Positions 1-5,973 of a DNA stretch of 8,401 bases are shown piece after piece (the stretch's first letter is position 1; each line of letters starts with the position of its first letter). Position numbers and translations under genes: made by a program. Source of the stretch: Caldisericum exile_A (lineage in GTDB: Bacteria; Caldisericota; Caldisericia; Caldisericales; Caldisericaceae); the NCBI RefSeq assembly GCF_047785965.1, contig NZ_JBLOBF010000020.1, positions 1 to 8,401 on the forward strand, written 5' to 3'. The notes beneath the pieces are model-generated. The model had not been told where the DNA came from. It did no database searches and was given only the letters and a program-made list of their open reading frames with translations.

Positions 1-29
1 TTCAAACTTCCAATATCTCTTTTTACTAT

Positions 30-57
30 ATTTTATCATCTCTCTCTCTCTTGTCAA
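30..57 (-). promoter_or_regulatory. Possible sigma-A-type promoter with an AG-repeat spacer (copy A)
   Basis: Minus-strand TTGACA (52-57) is followed by an AG-dinucleotide run and then TAAAAT (30-35) at 16 bases, with TATAGT further on at 21 bases. It lies downstream of the ECF-type site, as in the homologous right-hand copy, where the spacing is 17 bases to TATAAA. The -35 is a perfect consensus match. The choice of -10 is uncertain because the AG run differs in length between the two copies. Confidence 0.4.
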
Positions 58-111
58 TACCTTTTAGTAAGAATTTTTCACTTTAATCAAAAAATTCTTT
101 TCTTCATATAT

Positions 112-140
112 ATAGACTCCCAAACTCCAAAAAAAGTTCC
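112..140 (-). promoter_or_regulatory. ECF-type promoter for a gene beyond the left edge (copy A)
   Basis: On the minus strand, GGAACT (135-140) is followed by a 17-base spacer and GTCTAT (112-117), which runs into ATATATGA. The pattern resembles the GGAAC / GTCT promoters known for ECF sigma factors of the RpoE group. Spacer and flanks closely match the copies at 3725-3753 and 8351-8379. No gene follows inside the window. By analogy with the right-hand copy, whose gene starts about 270 bases downstream, the target should start roughly 150-200 bases past the left edge. Its regulation by the sigma factor encoded here is inferred. Confidence 0.6.
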
Positions 141-233
141 ATAAATTTGAGAGAATTTCTAGACTTTATTTTTATCCCTTCCTTTCGCGTGCTTTTAGCA
201 ATGGGTTTTCCTATCCTAGAACTTTTTTCTCTC

Positions 234-397
234 AGGGCACAAACCCTTCTTTGCGGGGCGGTCTTTGTGCATATGGTAGCTGCGGCTCTTTAACTCTTTA
301 CAGCAACCACTCTGTGCACTACCCCGCCAGTAACTTTAATAAGGGTGGGTGGGGAATAACATCGCGAGGCGCTCTGCGTATCTGTCTCTTTAAAGAG
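234..397. other. GC-richer, hairpin-rich element of unknown nature
   Basis: This stretch is clearly richer in G+C than its surroundings and dense in inverted repeats. There is a small AGGG/CCCT hairpin (234-247). A nested three-part stem runs from 253 to 327: GCGGGG with CCCCGC, GTGCA with TGCAC, and TGGTAGCTG with CAGCAACCA with one mismatch. A hairpin CGCGAG-GCG-CTCTGCG lies at 363-378, and a perfect 12-base palindrome CTCTTTAAAGAG at 386-397. It could be a structured RNA gene, the end of an inserted element, or DNA of foreign origin. It does not read as an RNA family that I recognise. The transcribed strand is not clear. Confidence 0.45.
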
Positions 398-439
398 TAT
401 ATTCTGACGCCTGCCAGTAAGTGACTCTTTCTTTACCAT
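290..439 (-). CDS. Possible 49-residue ORF inside the GC-richer element
   Basis: An ATG at 439 is preceded closely by GGCGGGG on the minus strand, and the frame stays open for 49 codons to a TAA. The peptide begins MVKKESLTGRRQ and ends GGVVHRVVAVKS; it has many basic residues and no signal peptide or known motif. The Shine-Dalgarno-like run touches the start codon, which is too close for normal use. Much of the frame lies in inverted repeats, and the next 100 bases are also open in other frames, so it may be a by-product of composition. I do not recognise the product. It is listed because its start lies at the point where the SLH fragment on the other strand begins. Confidence 0.25.
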   Translation of the reverse strand: MVKKESLTGRRQNILFKETDTQSASRCYSPPTLIKVTGGVVHRVVAVKS

Positions 440-443
440 CCCC

Positions 444-557
444 GCCCTCGGCATATCCAAAGGCGACGGCTACGGAAACTTAAGACCGAAAGAATATATC
501 ACAAGGGAAGAAGCGATGCTCATTGCATATAGGGTTTTTAAAGCATTGCAAAACTGA
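444..557 (+). pseudogene. Remnant of an S-layer homology (SLH) domain, C-terminal end
   Basis: Plus-strand codons read ALGISKGDGYGNLRPKEYIT, then REEAMLIAYRVFKALQN and TGA at 555-557. This fits the second half of an SLH domain, in which a GDG.G.(F/L)RP turn is followed by (I/V)TR.E and an amphipathic helix. SLH domains anchor S-layer and other surface proteins to cell-wall polymers. Only about 37 residues remain. The frame is closed by TGA at 405-407, there is no start codon with a ribosome binding site, and the other repeats of a normal SLH triplet are absent. It is the only recognisable coding sequence on the plus strand. It is best read as the last piece of a lost surface-protein gene, cut by the GC-richer element at about 440. 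Bases 558-742 show no further SLH-like sequence. Confidence 0.7.
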
Positions 558-742
558 GTAGAAAATGCCTGAAAGTTTTTTATTCACTCTTATCATATTT
601 CCCTGCCTCAATGGTAAGGGATTTTTTACATTAAGGCGACACTCAAATAACTACAAGAAACTGCCTACGGAACACGAAATAGGTGACGGTTAACTATTAG
701 AGGATGAGCGCACTTAAAGCTGTCTTTGCTTCCGTATCTCTC

Positions 743-2155
743 TTAAGGAGCAGACGATGTCAATAAATCATTTTTATCTATTGCAATAACTGAGCCTGGA
801 GTTTCTTGGTTTGGTGGGGTATACAGAAACACTTTTGAGTCATCAGATGTAATCATTTTAGAGCCATTTGGAAACCTAACAATACTTTTCCCTGAATTTA
901 TCTCTATGAGGTAAGAAAAGGTTAAAGTTAATAAAGTATCTTTTGCGTCTCTCCTCTTCTCATTTGCCAATCCTATAAACTTTCCCTTGCCTTTAAGTTC
1001 AATTATTCCATATATGTCTGTATTGGGTTGTAATTTGAGTTTTATTTCCTCTCCTGTATCTTTATTGATTGCGACTAATTCAGAATAATCGTCAGATAAA
1101 GCGTAGACAAAGTTTTCGGTTAGGTAATTGAAATGATAACCAGCATTAAGTGATTTAGTAAAATCAATCTTAAACGTATTCAGATTAATGCCCACAATTT
1201 TTATATTGCTATATTCCTCAGGAAAAAGATAAATCCTTTCATTTGATGGATCAAATTCAAACCTAGGATAGAGAAACCCTGTAATCTTAGATGCATCTAC
1301 TCCCTTGAGAGAAGGGTAAGAAAAAACCTTCATTGTAGCGCCAGTATTTGCATCAATTGCAAAAATTTGGAAGTACTTTTCTTTAGGTTCAATACCTCCA
1401 AATAAAAGCATATTATCTTTCCACTGAATAAACGAGAGATATTCATTATCAATTTCTCTTTTCCAATAAATTTGTGGTTTTGTAAATTTAAGTTCAATAT
1501 CTGTTTTATCAGCACTTGTTTCACTCTTTGTTAGATTCCATATACGTTCTCCAGGCGCACAGATAAAATAACCAATCGCTTTACCGGTTTCTGCATCAAT
1601 AATCAAAGCCTTTGACGGAGCAACGTTCCATATAAAAACTTTTCCGTTTTCTATTGTGACATGCGTTCCACCGAAAGGTTCTGAGGGTTCGGTTGGATTT
1701 ATTCTTTCAAACCCCGCTTTATACTCAACTTTCCCTGCACTCTTATCTATCTTGTACAGCTCTGATGAAGAAACCAGGAACAATTTATTTCCAAGAACTT
1801 TACCATCCAAAACTTGACCTGTATCAATTTTCCACACATACGGAAATTCCCTCAGGTTTACCTCAAGCTTTTTATTAAAAATGGACAGAGAAACCTCTTG
1901 TGTTTTTGGCATAAACCCGTCTTTTTCTAAAGTAATTCTATACTTGTTTCTGGTTGATAATTCTGTTGTTATGGGTGTTTTCCCAACTACTCCGTAAGTA
2001 AAAATATTGTTATCCTGGATAGTTTCGATATATACATCTGCACCTTCTGGATTTGAAGTTATTTCAATGCTCGTCTTATCGTGTATGTTGCAACCTACTG
2101 ATGAAAGCGGCAAAACAAACAAAATAAAAAAAATAAGTAAATGTAAGCGCTTCAT
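743..2155 (-). CDS. Lipoprotein with PEGA domain and PQQ-like beta-propeller
   Basis: This is a 470-residue exported protein. The start at 2155 (MKRLHLL) is chosen because AGGGGGAGG lies 7 bases upstream; an in-frame ATG at 2182 has no such site and would fall within the promoter. A hydrophobic leader ends in LSSVGC, a slightly imperfect lipobox with Cys22 as the probable lipidated residue. Residues 29-103 fit a PEGA domain (SIEITSNPEGADVYI, GKTPITTEL, YRITLEKDGF), a small surface-associated beta fold. From about 105 to the end there are repeated beta-strand blocks containing IDAETGKA, IDANTGAT and INKDTGEE, typical of PQQ-like or WD-like propeller blades; about six can be counted. No catalytic residues are apparent, so a binding or scaffolding role at the cell surface is likely. 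The gene follows the amidase gene by 132 bases and has its own candidate promoter. No clear terminator follows the stop. Confidence 0.8.
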   Translation of the reverse strand: MKRLHLLIFFILFVLPLSSVGCNIHDKTSIEITSNPEGADVYIETIQDNNIFTYGVVGKTPITTELSTRNKYRITLEKDGFMPKTQEVSLSIFNKKLEVNLREFPYVWKIDTGQVLDGKVLGNKLFLVSSSELYKIDKSAGKVEYKAGFERINPTEPSEPFGGTHVTIENGKVFIWNVAPSKALIIDAETGKAIGYFICAPGERIWNLTKSETSADKTDIELKFTKPQIYWKREIDNEYLSFIQWKDNMLLFGGIEPKEKYFQIFAIDANTGATMKVFSYPSLKGVDASKITGFLYPRFEFDPSNERIYLFPEEYSNIKIVGINLNTFKIDFTKSLNAGYHFNYLTENFVYALSDDYSELVAINKDTGEEIKLKLQPNTDIYGIIELKGKGKFIGLANEKRRDAKDTLLTLTFSYLIEINSGKSIVRFPNGSKMITSDDSKVFLYTPPNQETPGSVIAIDKNDLLTSSAP

Positions 2156-2185
2156 TTGATTCCTCCCCCTTATATTATTCATTAG

Positions 2186-2214
2186 TATATAAAATATCCT
2201 TTATTTTTGCTCAA
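2186..2214 (-). promoter_or_regulatory. Candidate sigma-A promoter of the PEGA-propeller lipoprotein
   Basis: Minus-strand TTGAGC (2209-2214), a 17-base spacer and TATATA (2186-2191) lie about 30 bases upstream of the ribosome binding site. No GGAAC/GTCT-type site is found here, so this gene may sit outside the ECF set, unless reached by read-through from the amidase gene. Confidence 0.4.
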
Positions 2215-2244
2215 AAATAATCTTGTTATTATCATTACTTTGTT

Positions 2245-2270
2245 CAACACCGCTAAAATAAACAGTGTTG
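2245..2270 (-). terminator. Hairpin after the amidase gene; weak terminator or 3' stabiliser
   Basis: In minus-strand RNA, CAACACUG pairs with CGGUGUUG around a 10-base loop: 8 base pairs including one U-G wobble. On the plus strand the wobble would be a C-A mismatch, so the structure belongs to the minus transcript. It lies 18 bases after the amidase stop. There is no U-run behind it (AACAAAGUAAU follows), so efficient termination is doubtful. Confidence 0.4.
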
Positions 2271-2287
2271 GGCTAATTGTGCTAATT

Positions 2288-3445
2288 CTAAGATGATAAC
2301 TGGTTGTATATATGTATTGGATGGTATATAGGCCCCGTGGATGTATTTTGCGAGCCAGCATAATCCCATCTAACATGATAATAATCGTAATTGTGGCAAT
2401 CAACAAGCACTGCACATGTCCCACTCAAATAGTCAATATAGGTATAGGCTACCACAGCTACATGGTTTACACCATTTTGTGCATCCCAATCATAATACAC
2501 AATATCTCCCTTTAGAAGACCACCAGTGTTCACATCACTTATTGGAATTTCTGTTCCAAAATGATTTAACATAAAAGGATATTGGTAGTCTACATTTATC
2601 CACGTAAGTGGCCAATCATCGTCATTAGTTTGATTAGGATATGTTCCATTATTATCATACCACCAGCTTGAACTATTGTGTATACGCCAACCTACATAAG
2701 GAGCTCCTCCAGCATGCATTGACTGCGAGACAAAATTTGCACAATCGTTAGGTTGAGTTTTATAGTAGGCGAAATTGTAATAATCCGGGTAGTTTGCCCC
2801 ACCATGAGCTGACGGATTAACATAACTGTCTGCATAGGAAGCAGCTGCATTTCTATTGTAACTAACTGTGCTTGTAGCAGTATTTATAGCACTCTGCTCG
2901 ACGACTACTTTTGTAGATGTTGACTCAGTAGAGAGCTTATAATCAGGAGATATTACCCCTGTTAAAGGCCCTTCATCATACGAATCTTTAAGAAGTATCC
3001 ATTTACTGCCTTTAGAACTCCAGGTCATATCATGATTAACGCCAAATCCAGATGTAATAGTATTTCCTTTCCAAGTCCAGTCGAAGAATGTCCACTCATA
3101 AACTGAAACATTTGCAATATTATCGCTTATATTAATATTTTTTATGTATGGAGTGCTTTTCATGCTGACTATTTTCGTTTCCCATCGTTTTTCAAGGGCT
3201 CTGAATTTTTGCACTCTGTCATTCAATTCAAACTGTAATAATTTGGAGTCTATAACATAAAATTCATTAAGATTAGTATTATGACCAATAGTACATTCTG
3301 CACGTTCGTAAAAGAGGCTATCAATACTCTGTATTAAGGCATCTTCGCTGTTGTTTGCAAAAGCTAATGGAGCAGACATAAAGATCAATGAAAAAACAAT
3401 TAATAAAATAAAAACATTTCTTAATACTTTATTATTTCTAACCAT
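2288..3445 (-). CDS. Secreted Amidase_6-type cysteine hydrolase
   Basis: This is a 385-residue exported protein. The start at 3445 has AAGGAGG seven bases upstream. Residues 1-30 form a signal peptide with cleavage after AFA. Residues 31-165 look like an NTF2/SnoaL-like alpha+beta domain, as often found in front of this catalytic domain. Residues 198-385 match the putative amidase domain (Amidase_6, an NlpC/P60-like papain fold): AASYADSYV, then YYKTQPNDCANFVSQSMHAGG with probable catalytic Cys235, then GDIVYYDW and VNHVAVVAY with probable catalytic His328, then DCHNYDYYHVRW. Family members are secreted from low-G+C Gram-positive bacteria; their substrate is presumed to be cell-wall peptide or a related amide, and the exact bond is not established here. 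The stop is TAG. The gene stands alone behind a long leader with an ECF-type promoter, suggesting induction under envelope stress (inferred). Confidence 0.85.
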   Translation of the reverse strand: MVRNNKVLRNVFILLIVFSLIFMSAPLAFANNSEDALIQSIDSLFYERAECTIGHNTNLNEFYVIDSKLLQFELNDRVQKFRALEKRWETKIVSMKSTPYIKNINISDNIANVSVYEWTFFDWTWKGNTITSGFGVNHDMTWSSKGSKWILLKDSYDEGPLTGVISPDYKLSTESTSTKVVVEQSAINTATSTVSYNRNAAASYADSYVNPSAHGGANYPDYYNFAYYKTQPNDCANFVSQSMHAGGAPYVGWRIHNSSSWWYDNNGTYPNQTNDDDWPLTWINVDYQYPFMLNHFGTEIPISDVNTGGLLKGDIVYYDWDAQNGVNHVAVVAYTYIDYLSGTCAVLVDCHNYDYYHVRWDYAGSQNTSTGPIYHPIHIYNQLSS

Positions 3446-3559
3446 AGATTACCTCCTTCTTAGGATTTACTTAATTCTCACAATCTGTAAAACTCCTTTT
3501 CACAAATTACAAATTCACTTCCTTTTCGTGATAATTTTTCTGTCTTTTCATCTCCTATC

Positions 3560-3592
3560 TCAAACTTTTGGAACTATTCCCTCTTCCAACAT
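3560..3592 (-). promoter_or_regulatory. Leader mini-ORF upstream of the amidase gene
   Basis: Minus-strand GGGAGG is followed six bases later by an ATG and ten sense codons (MLEEGIVPKV) ending in TGA. An overlapping ATG four bases upstream opens a 13-codon alternative ending in TAG at 3555-3557. The mini-ORF lies in the long leader between the ECF-type promoter and the amidase gene. Short ORFs with Shine-Dalgarno signals also occur in the leaders of the genes starting at 5367 and 8077. A regulatory translation event is possible but unproven. Confidence 0.3.
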
Positions 3593-3640
3593 CCATCGCC
3601 TCCCTTCAAAGGGTTGAATTTGTTTCTCTTCTATACTTCT

Positions 3641-3673
3641 TTGTAACTCGCTCGCTTTCTCAGCAAGTTACAA
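3641..3673 (-). promoter_or_regulatory. Twelve-base-pair leader hairpin upstream of the amidase gene
   Basis: In minus-strand RNA, UUGUAACUUGCU pairs with AGCGAGUUACAA around a 9-base loop, giving an unbroken 12-pair stem with one U-G wobble. The wobble would be a C-A mismatch in plus-strand RNA, so the stem fits the amidase leader. No U-run follows, which argues against a plain terminator. It lies about 50 bases after the predicted transcription start. Confidence 0.5.
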
Positions 3674-3724
3674 TAGTTTAATTGCTTTTTTTTGCAAGAG
3701 TTTTTTAATTTTTCTTCTCATATA

Positions 3725-3753
3725 TTAGACTCTCAAACTCACAAAAAAGTTCC
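3725..3753 (-). promoter_or_regulatory. ECF-type promoter of the amidase gene (copy B)
   Basis: Minus-strand GGAACT (3748-3753), a 17-base spacer and GTCTAA (3725-3730) form the closest match in the window to the classical RpoE-type GGAACTT / GTCTAA promoter. The spacer is identical to that of the copy at 8351-8379. Predicted transcription would start near 3718, giving a leader of about 270 nucleotides to the amidase gene at 3445. Control by the sigma factor at 6721-7254 is inferred. Confidence 0.65.
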
Positions 3754-3760
3754 ATAATTT

Positions 3761-3820
3761 TCAAAGAATTTTTAAGAAACTTTTTTCTCTTATAGAATCC
3801 GCTGACGAGGAGCACTGATT
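3761..3820. repeat. 60-base repeat upstream of promoter copy B
   Basis: This stretch matches 5636-5695 at about 51 of 60 positions, including the runs AACTTTTTTCTCTTATA and GCTGACGAGGAGC. In both places it lies directly upstream of the -35 of an ECF-type promoter, on the side where activators or alpha subunits would contact DNA. It may be an upstream promoter element or leftover duplicated DNA. The interval 3821-4085 between this repeat and the terminator holds no gene I can support. Confidence 0.6.
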
Positions 3821-4085
3821 TAATTTTCTCTTACTCCTTTGTAATCCGAGATCATTTTCATTGGATTTACCTTTACTATTTTTGAGAAGATTTCAGAAGA
3901 TTAAAGATTCCGGATTTGCAAAAAATGTAATACTTTTTTGAAAAGAAATTCAAAAATTGCTGAATAATGGTTATAAAAATAGGTAAGGCGATGCTATGTT
4001 CGATAAAATCTTTTTTAAAAACATAGGACTTTATCATTTTTGCAATCGAAAGATTGGAGACTAAAAGCCTCCAGTATATTATCAG

Positions 4086-4118
4086 CAAAAATAAATAGGA
4101 GGGGCGAAAATCACCCTC
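4086..4118 (-). terminator. Intrinsic terminator after the PepSY-like protein gene
   Basis: In minus-strand RNA, GA-GGGUGA-UUU-UCGCCC-C-UC forms a tight stem with one U-G wobble and a UUU loop, followed by CUAUUUAUUUUUG. It lies about 22 bases after the stop at 4140 and closes the two-gene unit. A second small hairpin (TGGAG/CTCCA, 4055-4073) follows. Confidence 0.75.
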
Positions 4119-4139
4119 TTAAAATACTTAATTATCCCG

Positions 4140-4673
4140 TTAATGATCAGCAGAAGCACATTTAAAAGCAAACATTACAAGTTCGGCTCCATTATTAGCA
4201 TCTACAACAACGTTCATTTCGGGAACATATAGCGAAGCAGATGACCATCCCGGCCCTCCTCCATGGGTTGGCATATGCACTCCTTGAAAAGTAACAATCC
4301 AAACCGGAATATCTCGTAATTCAAGATTGGATCCGGGGAGCGTAATAGGAGGAGAATCAATCCCTCCCGCATGTTGCGTAAATAACACATATATAGCATT
4401 AATGTTTGATGCCTGTTCGCTATTTACAGTTCCTATAATTTGCTTTGCTCTTTTGATAGCAGCATCCTTATCCAATTTAGGAGTAGTTCTTGCCTCTTTT
4501 AATTCAATTCCAAGGTTAGATAAATCCTTCTCACCTAATAGGCTACTCGAGGTAGATGAATTATCTTTGTAAGAAGATCGTAGACTATGAGAGGTATGTG
4601 CAGAAACTACTACAAAACTGTATACTCCGATAATAATAGATACAATTAAAAGAATAATCATACCTTTACGCAT
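4140..4673 (-). CDS. Small exported PepSY-like protein of unknown function
   Basis: The product is a 177-residue protein starting at 4673, where AAAGGAGG lies 9 bases upstream. The frame is open further upstream but would overlap the preceding gene without a ribosome binding site. Residues 4-24 are a hydrophobic signal or anchor with possible cleavage after VSA25. A Ser/Thr-rich linker (about 33-45) follows. Residues 66-170 have the rhythm of a PepSY domain: DKDAAIKRAKQIIG helix, then IPVWIVTFQG strand, a Gly/Pro-rich loop, and MNVVVDANNGAEL. PepSY domains are extracytoplasmic and often inhibit or bind proteases. This assignment is by pattern only. The gene starts 28 bases after the stop of the interrupted gene at 4702-5367 and is presumably co-transcribed with it from the ECF-type promoter at 5600-5628. 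An intrinsic terminator follows. Confidence 0.75.
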   Translation of the reverse strand: MRKGMIILLIVSIIIGVYSFVVVSAHTSHSLRSSYKDNSSTSSSLLGEKDLSNLGIELKEARTTPKLDKDAAIKRAKQIIGTVNSEQASNINAIYVLFTQHAGGIDSPPITLPGSNLELRDIPVWIVTFQGVHMPTHGGGPGWSSASLYVPEMNVVVDANNGAELVMFAFKCASADH

Positions 4674-4701
4674 AATTAGACACCTCCTTTCTTTTTTGGT
4701 T

Positions 4702-5367
4702 TTAATACCTTGTCTCCCAGATTTCCCATGTCGTGTCACCTGTGTCAATATTATTGTCCATTGTTGAAAGATTATGATATTCTGTAACACCAGCGGATAC
4801 CCAAGAACCAGATGTTGTTTTGTACTGCGCATTGCCCATAGTTACAGGATTACTAACTGAACCAGGACATTGATCGCCGGTATCATGAGTTTCTCCAAAG
4901 AATTCTACTGCATCTGGAGTCCAGCCAAGATCGCTGAGAGGTAGGGTTTTCTTAACATCCCCATTGATCTTAAAGTACATTGTCGTTGAATCACTACCTA
5001 CCATAAAATCATTGTGGCTTCCAGACTGTGCTGTAGCAAGATATTCCTGACCGAATTTACTTGTAACAACACTATTATATTCCCAAAAATACTTTGGTGC
5101 AGTAAAGCCTGGATCCTTAGCCCAGCCAACTTGGGCATAGTTTTGGTCAGGAGGATTACACGTCATCGCCTATTCTGAAGAAGAACCATTGGAAGTAATA
5201 TATGGATTTTGCGTTTCACAAGTAAGAGCGGCACCTTTATTAGAAACTAATTTGTAACCTCCGTTAAAATAAAAACCTGCAGATGCACTAACTGAGATAG
5301 ATCCAGCAAAAATCAATAATGCAAAAAGTATTAATACAATCCTAATTTTTAAAAAGTTCTTCTTCAT
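4702..5367 (-). pseudogene. Secreted beta-rich protein interrupted by one in-frame TAG
   Basis: From the ATG at 5367 (AAGGAG seven bases upstream) a signal peptide ending VSASA is followed by GFYFNGGYKLVSNKG and a first Cys (TCETQNPY). The frame meets TAG at 5170-5172, codon 66, then continues without any other stop for 155 more codons to TAA at 4702. The second part starts A-MTCNPPDQNY and contains QVGWAKDPGF, FFGETHDTGDQCPGS and a Trp-rich end (TTWEIWETRY). The whole, about 220 residues, reads as one secreted, probably all-beta, Cys-containing protein of a family I cannot name. A single CAG to TAG change would explain the break. Restart at the ATG of the second part is conceivable (TAG-GCG-ATG), but its product would lack the signal peptide. 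The gene heads a two-gene unit with the PepSY-like gene and lies behind a long leader with an ECF-type promoter. Confidence 0.75.
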
Positions 5368-5542
5368 TTTTATCTCCTTGTTTAAATTTCTACTCATTCT
5401 AAACCTCTTTAAATATTTTTTTAATTTTTTAAAGGCCTTACAGAGCAAAATTAAGCCTTAAAGAGATTTTGGTTCCGCAAACTTTCTAAGACTGCTTCTA
5501 CATTTTCCACTGACGATTCCTCTTATTCGCATTAATTTTTAG

Positions 5543-5557
5543 CTACAATACTCTCAT
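5543..5557 (-). promoter_or_regulatory. Leader mini-ORF MRVL upstream of the interrupted secreted gene
   Basis: Minus-strand AAAGGAAGTGGTGCAAT precedes ATG AGA GTA TTG TAG. The context is nearly identical to the mini-ORF at 8221-8238, but the Shine-Dalgarno run is weakened from GGAGG to GGAAG. It lies about 35 bases after the predicted transcription start. It may be a regulatory leader peptide or a vestige of an ancestral gene start. Confidence 0.3.
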
Positions 5558-5599
5558 ATTGCACCACTTCCTTTCTCATGAATTTCTTCTTCTCGTATA

Positions 5600-5628
5600 T
5601 AAGACCTGAGAATGTGGAAATTTGTACC
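5600..5628 (-). promoter_or_regulatory. ECF-type promoter of the interrupted secreted protein unit (copy C)
   Basis: Minus-strand GGTACA (5623-5628), a 17-base spacer and GTCTTA (5600-5605) running into TATACGAGAAG. The -10 block and the sequence after it match the other copies, while the spacer has diverged. The predicted start near 5593 gives a leader of about 225 nucleotides before the ATG at 5367. The TTGAC-type second promoter seen in the copies at the two window ends is missing here. Confidence 0.55.
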
Positions 5629-5635
5629 CATTCTT

Positions 5636-5695
5636 TGAAAGAATGTTTAAAAAACTTTTTTCTCTTATAAAATCTGCTGACGAGGAGCGTGGGTT
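5636..5695. repeat. 60-base repeat upstream of promoter copy C
   Basis: This is the partner of 3761-3820, differing at about 9 of 60 positions and placed identically, just upstream of the ECF-type -35. Beyond it, 5696-5909 contains no gene I can support. A plus-strand frame without start codon (5681-5818) stays open by chance or as decayed coding sequence. Confidence 0.6.
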
Positions 5696-5904
5696 ACCGA
5701 AGATAAACCTGTTGAAAAAGCGCAGGTTACAAAAGATCAAAAAATTAGGTTAAATCAATACTGTGTTCGAAAAAAGCTTTTTCAGGAAACTTTGATAGAT
5801 AAATCGATTGGGTTTTAATCCAAATTGTGAAAACAATTAAAATATCTTTTTATAGATTGTTTTCCTTTAAATCTAAGTTGACGGTTACATCATTTGCTTT
5901 AAAC

Positions 5905-5939
5905 TGAAGAAATTTTATAAAGAAGATCATATTATCTTC
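5905..5939 (-). terminator. Intrinsic terminator of the sigma/anti-sigma unit
   Basis: In minus-strand RNA, GAAGAU and AUCUUC form a perfect 6-pair stem around AAUAUG (5922-5939), followed directly by UUUAUAAAAUUUCUU. It lies about 35 bases after the anti-sigma stop. The stem is A/U-rich, so strength is moderate. Confidence 0.6.
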
Positions 5940-5973
5940 AAAATATATACTGTTCTACGCAAGTTATTGCATC

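Larger units (their letters stand above)
27..165. repeat. Left copy of a promoter/leader repeat
   Basis: This stretch is a diverged direct repeat of 8258-8401. Shared blocks in order are ATTTTAT, a CT run, GTCAATACCTTTT, TTTTTCACTTTA, CATATAT.AGACTC, CAAACTC, AAAAAAGTTCC and ATAAATTT. Both copies carry a TTGAC-type and a GGAAC-type promoter on the minus strand. The repeat therefore looks like duplicated regulatory DNA and not a mobile element; no transposase or terminal inverted repeat is visible. Confidence 0.6.

Noticed and set aside
558..742. Possible further SLH-like words on the plus strand (EIGDG near 690) and a frame running past the stop of the PEGA gene
   Set aside because: The matches are too short, are interrupted by stops and lack the rest of the SLH pattern. 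I see nothing supportable in this stretch.
2182..2424. Open minus-strand frame of 80 codons between the amidase and PEGA genes
   Set aside because: It overlaps the end of the amidase gene in another frame, has no ribosome binding site, and its far end overlaps the PEGA gene promoter. It is a shadow frame.
3876..4088. Open minus-strand frame of 70 codons after the PepSY-like gene
   Set aside because: It starts only with TTG, has no ribosome binding site, lies just behind an intrinsic terminator, and has a composition expected of AT-rich noncoding DNA.
4676..4704. GTCTAA at 4676-4681 on the minus strand as a sixth ECF -10
   Set aside because: The position 17 bases upstream reads AAAAC-like, not GGWAC, and the box lies between the ribosome binding site and start codon of the PepSY-like gene, so it is a chance match.
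5402..5465. Nested inverted repeat (CTCTTTAA ... TTAAAGAG with AAGGC/GCCTT inside) in the leader of the interrupted gene
   Set aside because: The pairing has bulges, a long A/T loop and no U-run, and the base composition makes such pairings likely by chance.
5681..5818. Plus-strand frame of 45 codons without a stop (RGAWVTEDKPVEKAQ...)
   Set aside because: There is no start codon, no ribosome binding site and no family I recognise, and its beginning lies in the 60-base regulatory repeat. It may be decayed coding sequence, but there is not enough to call it.
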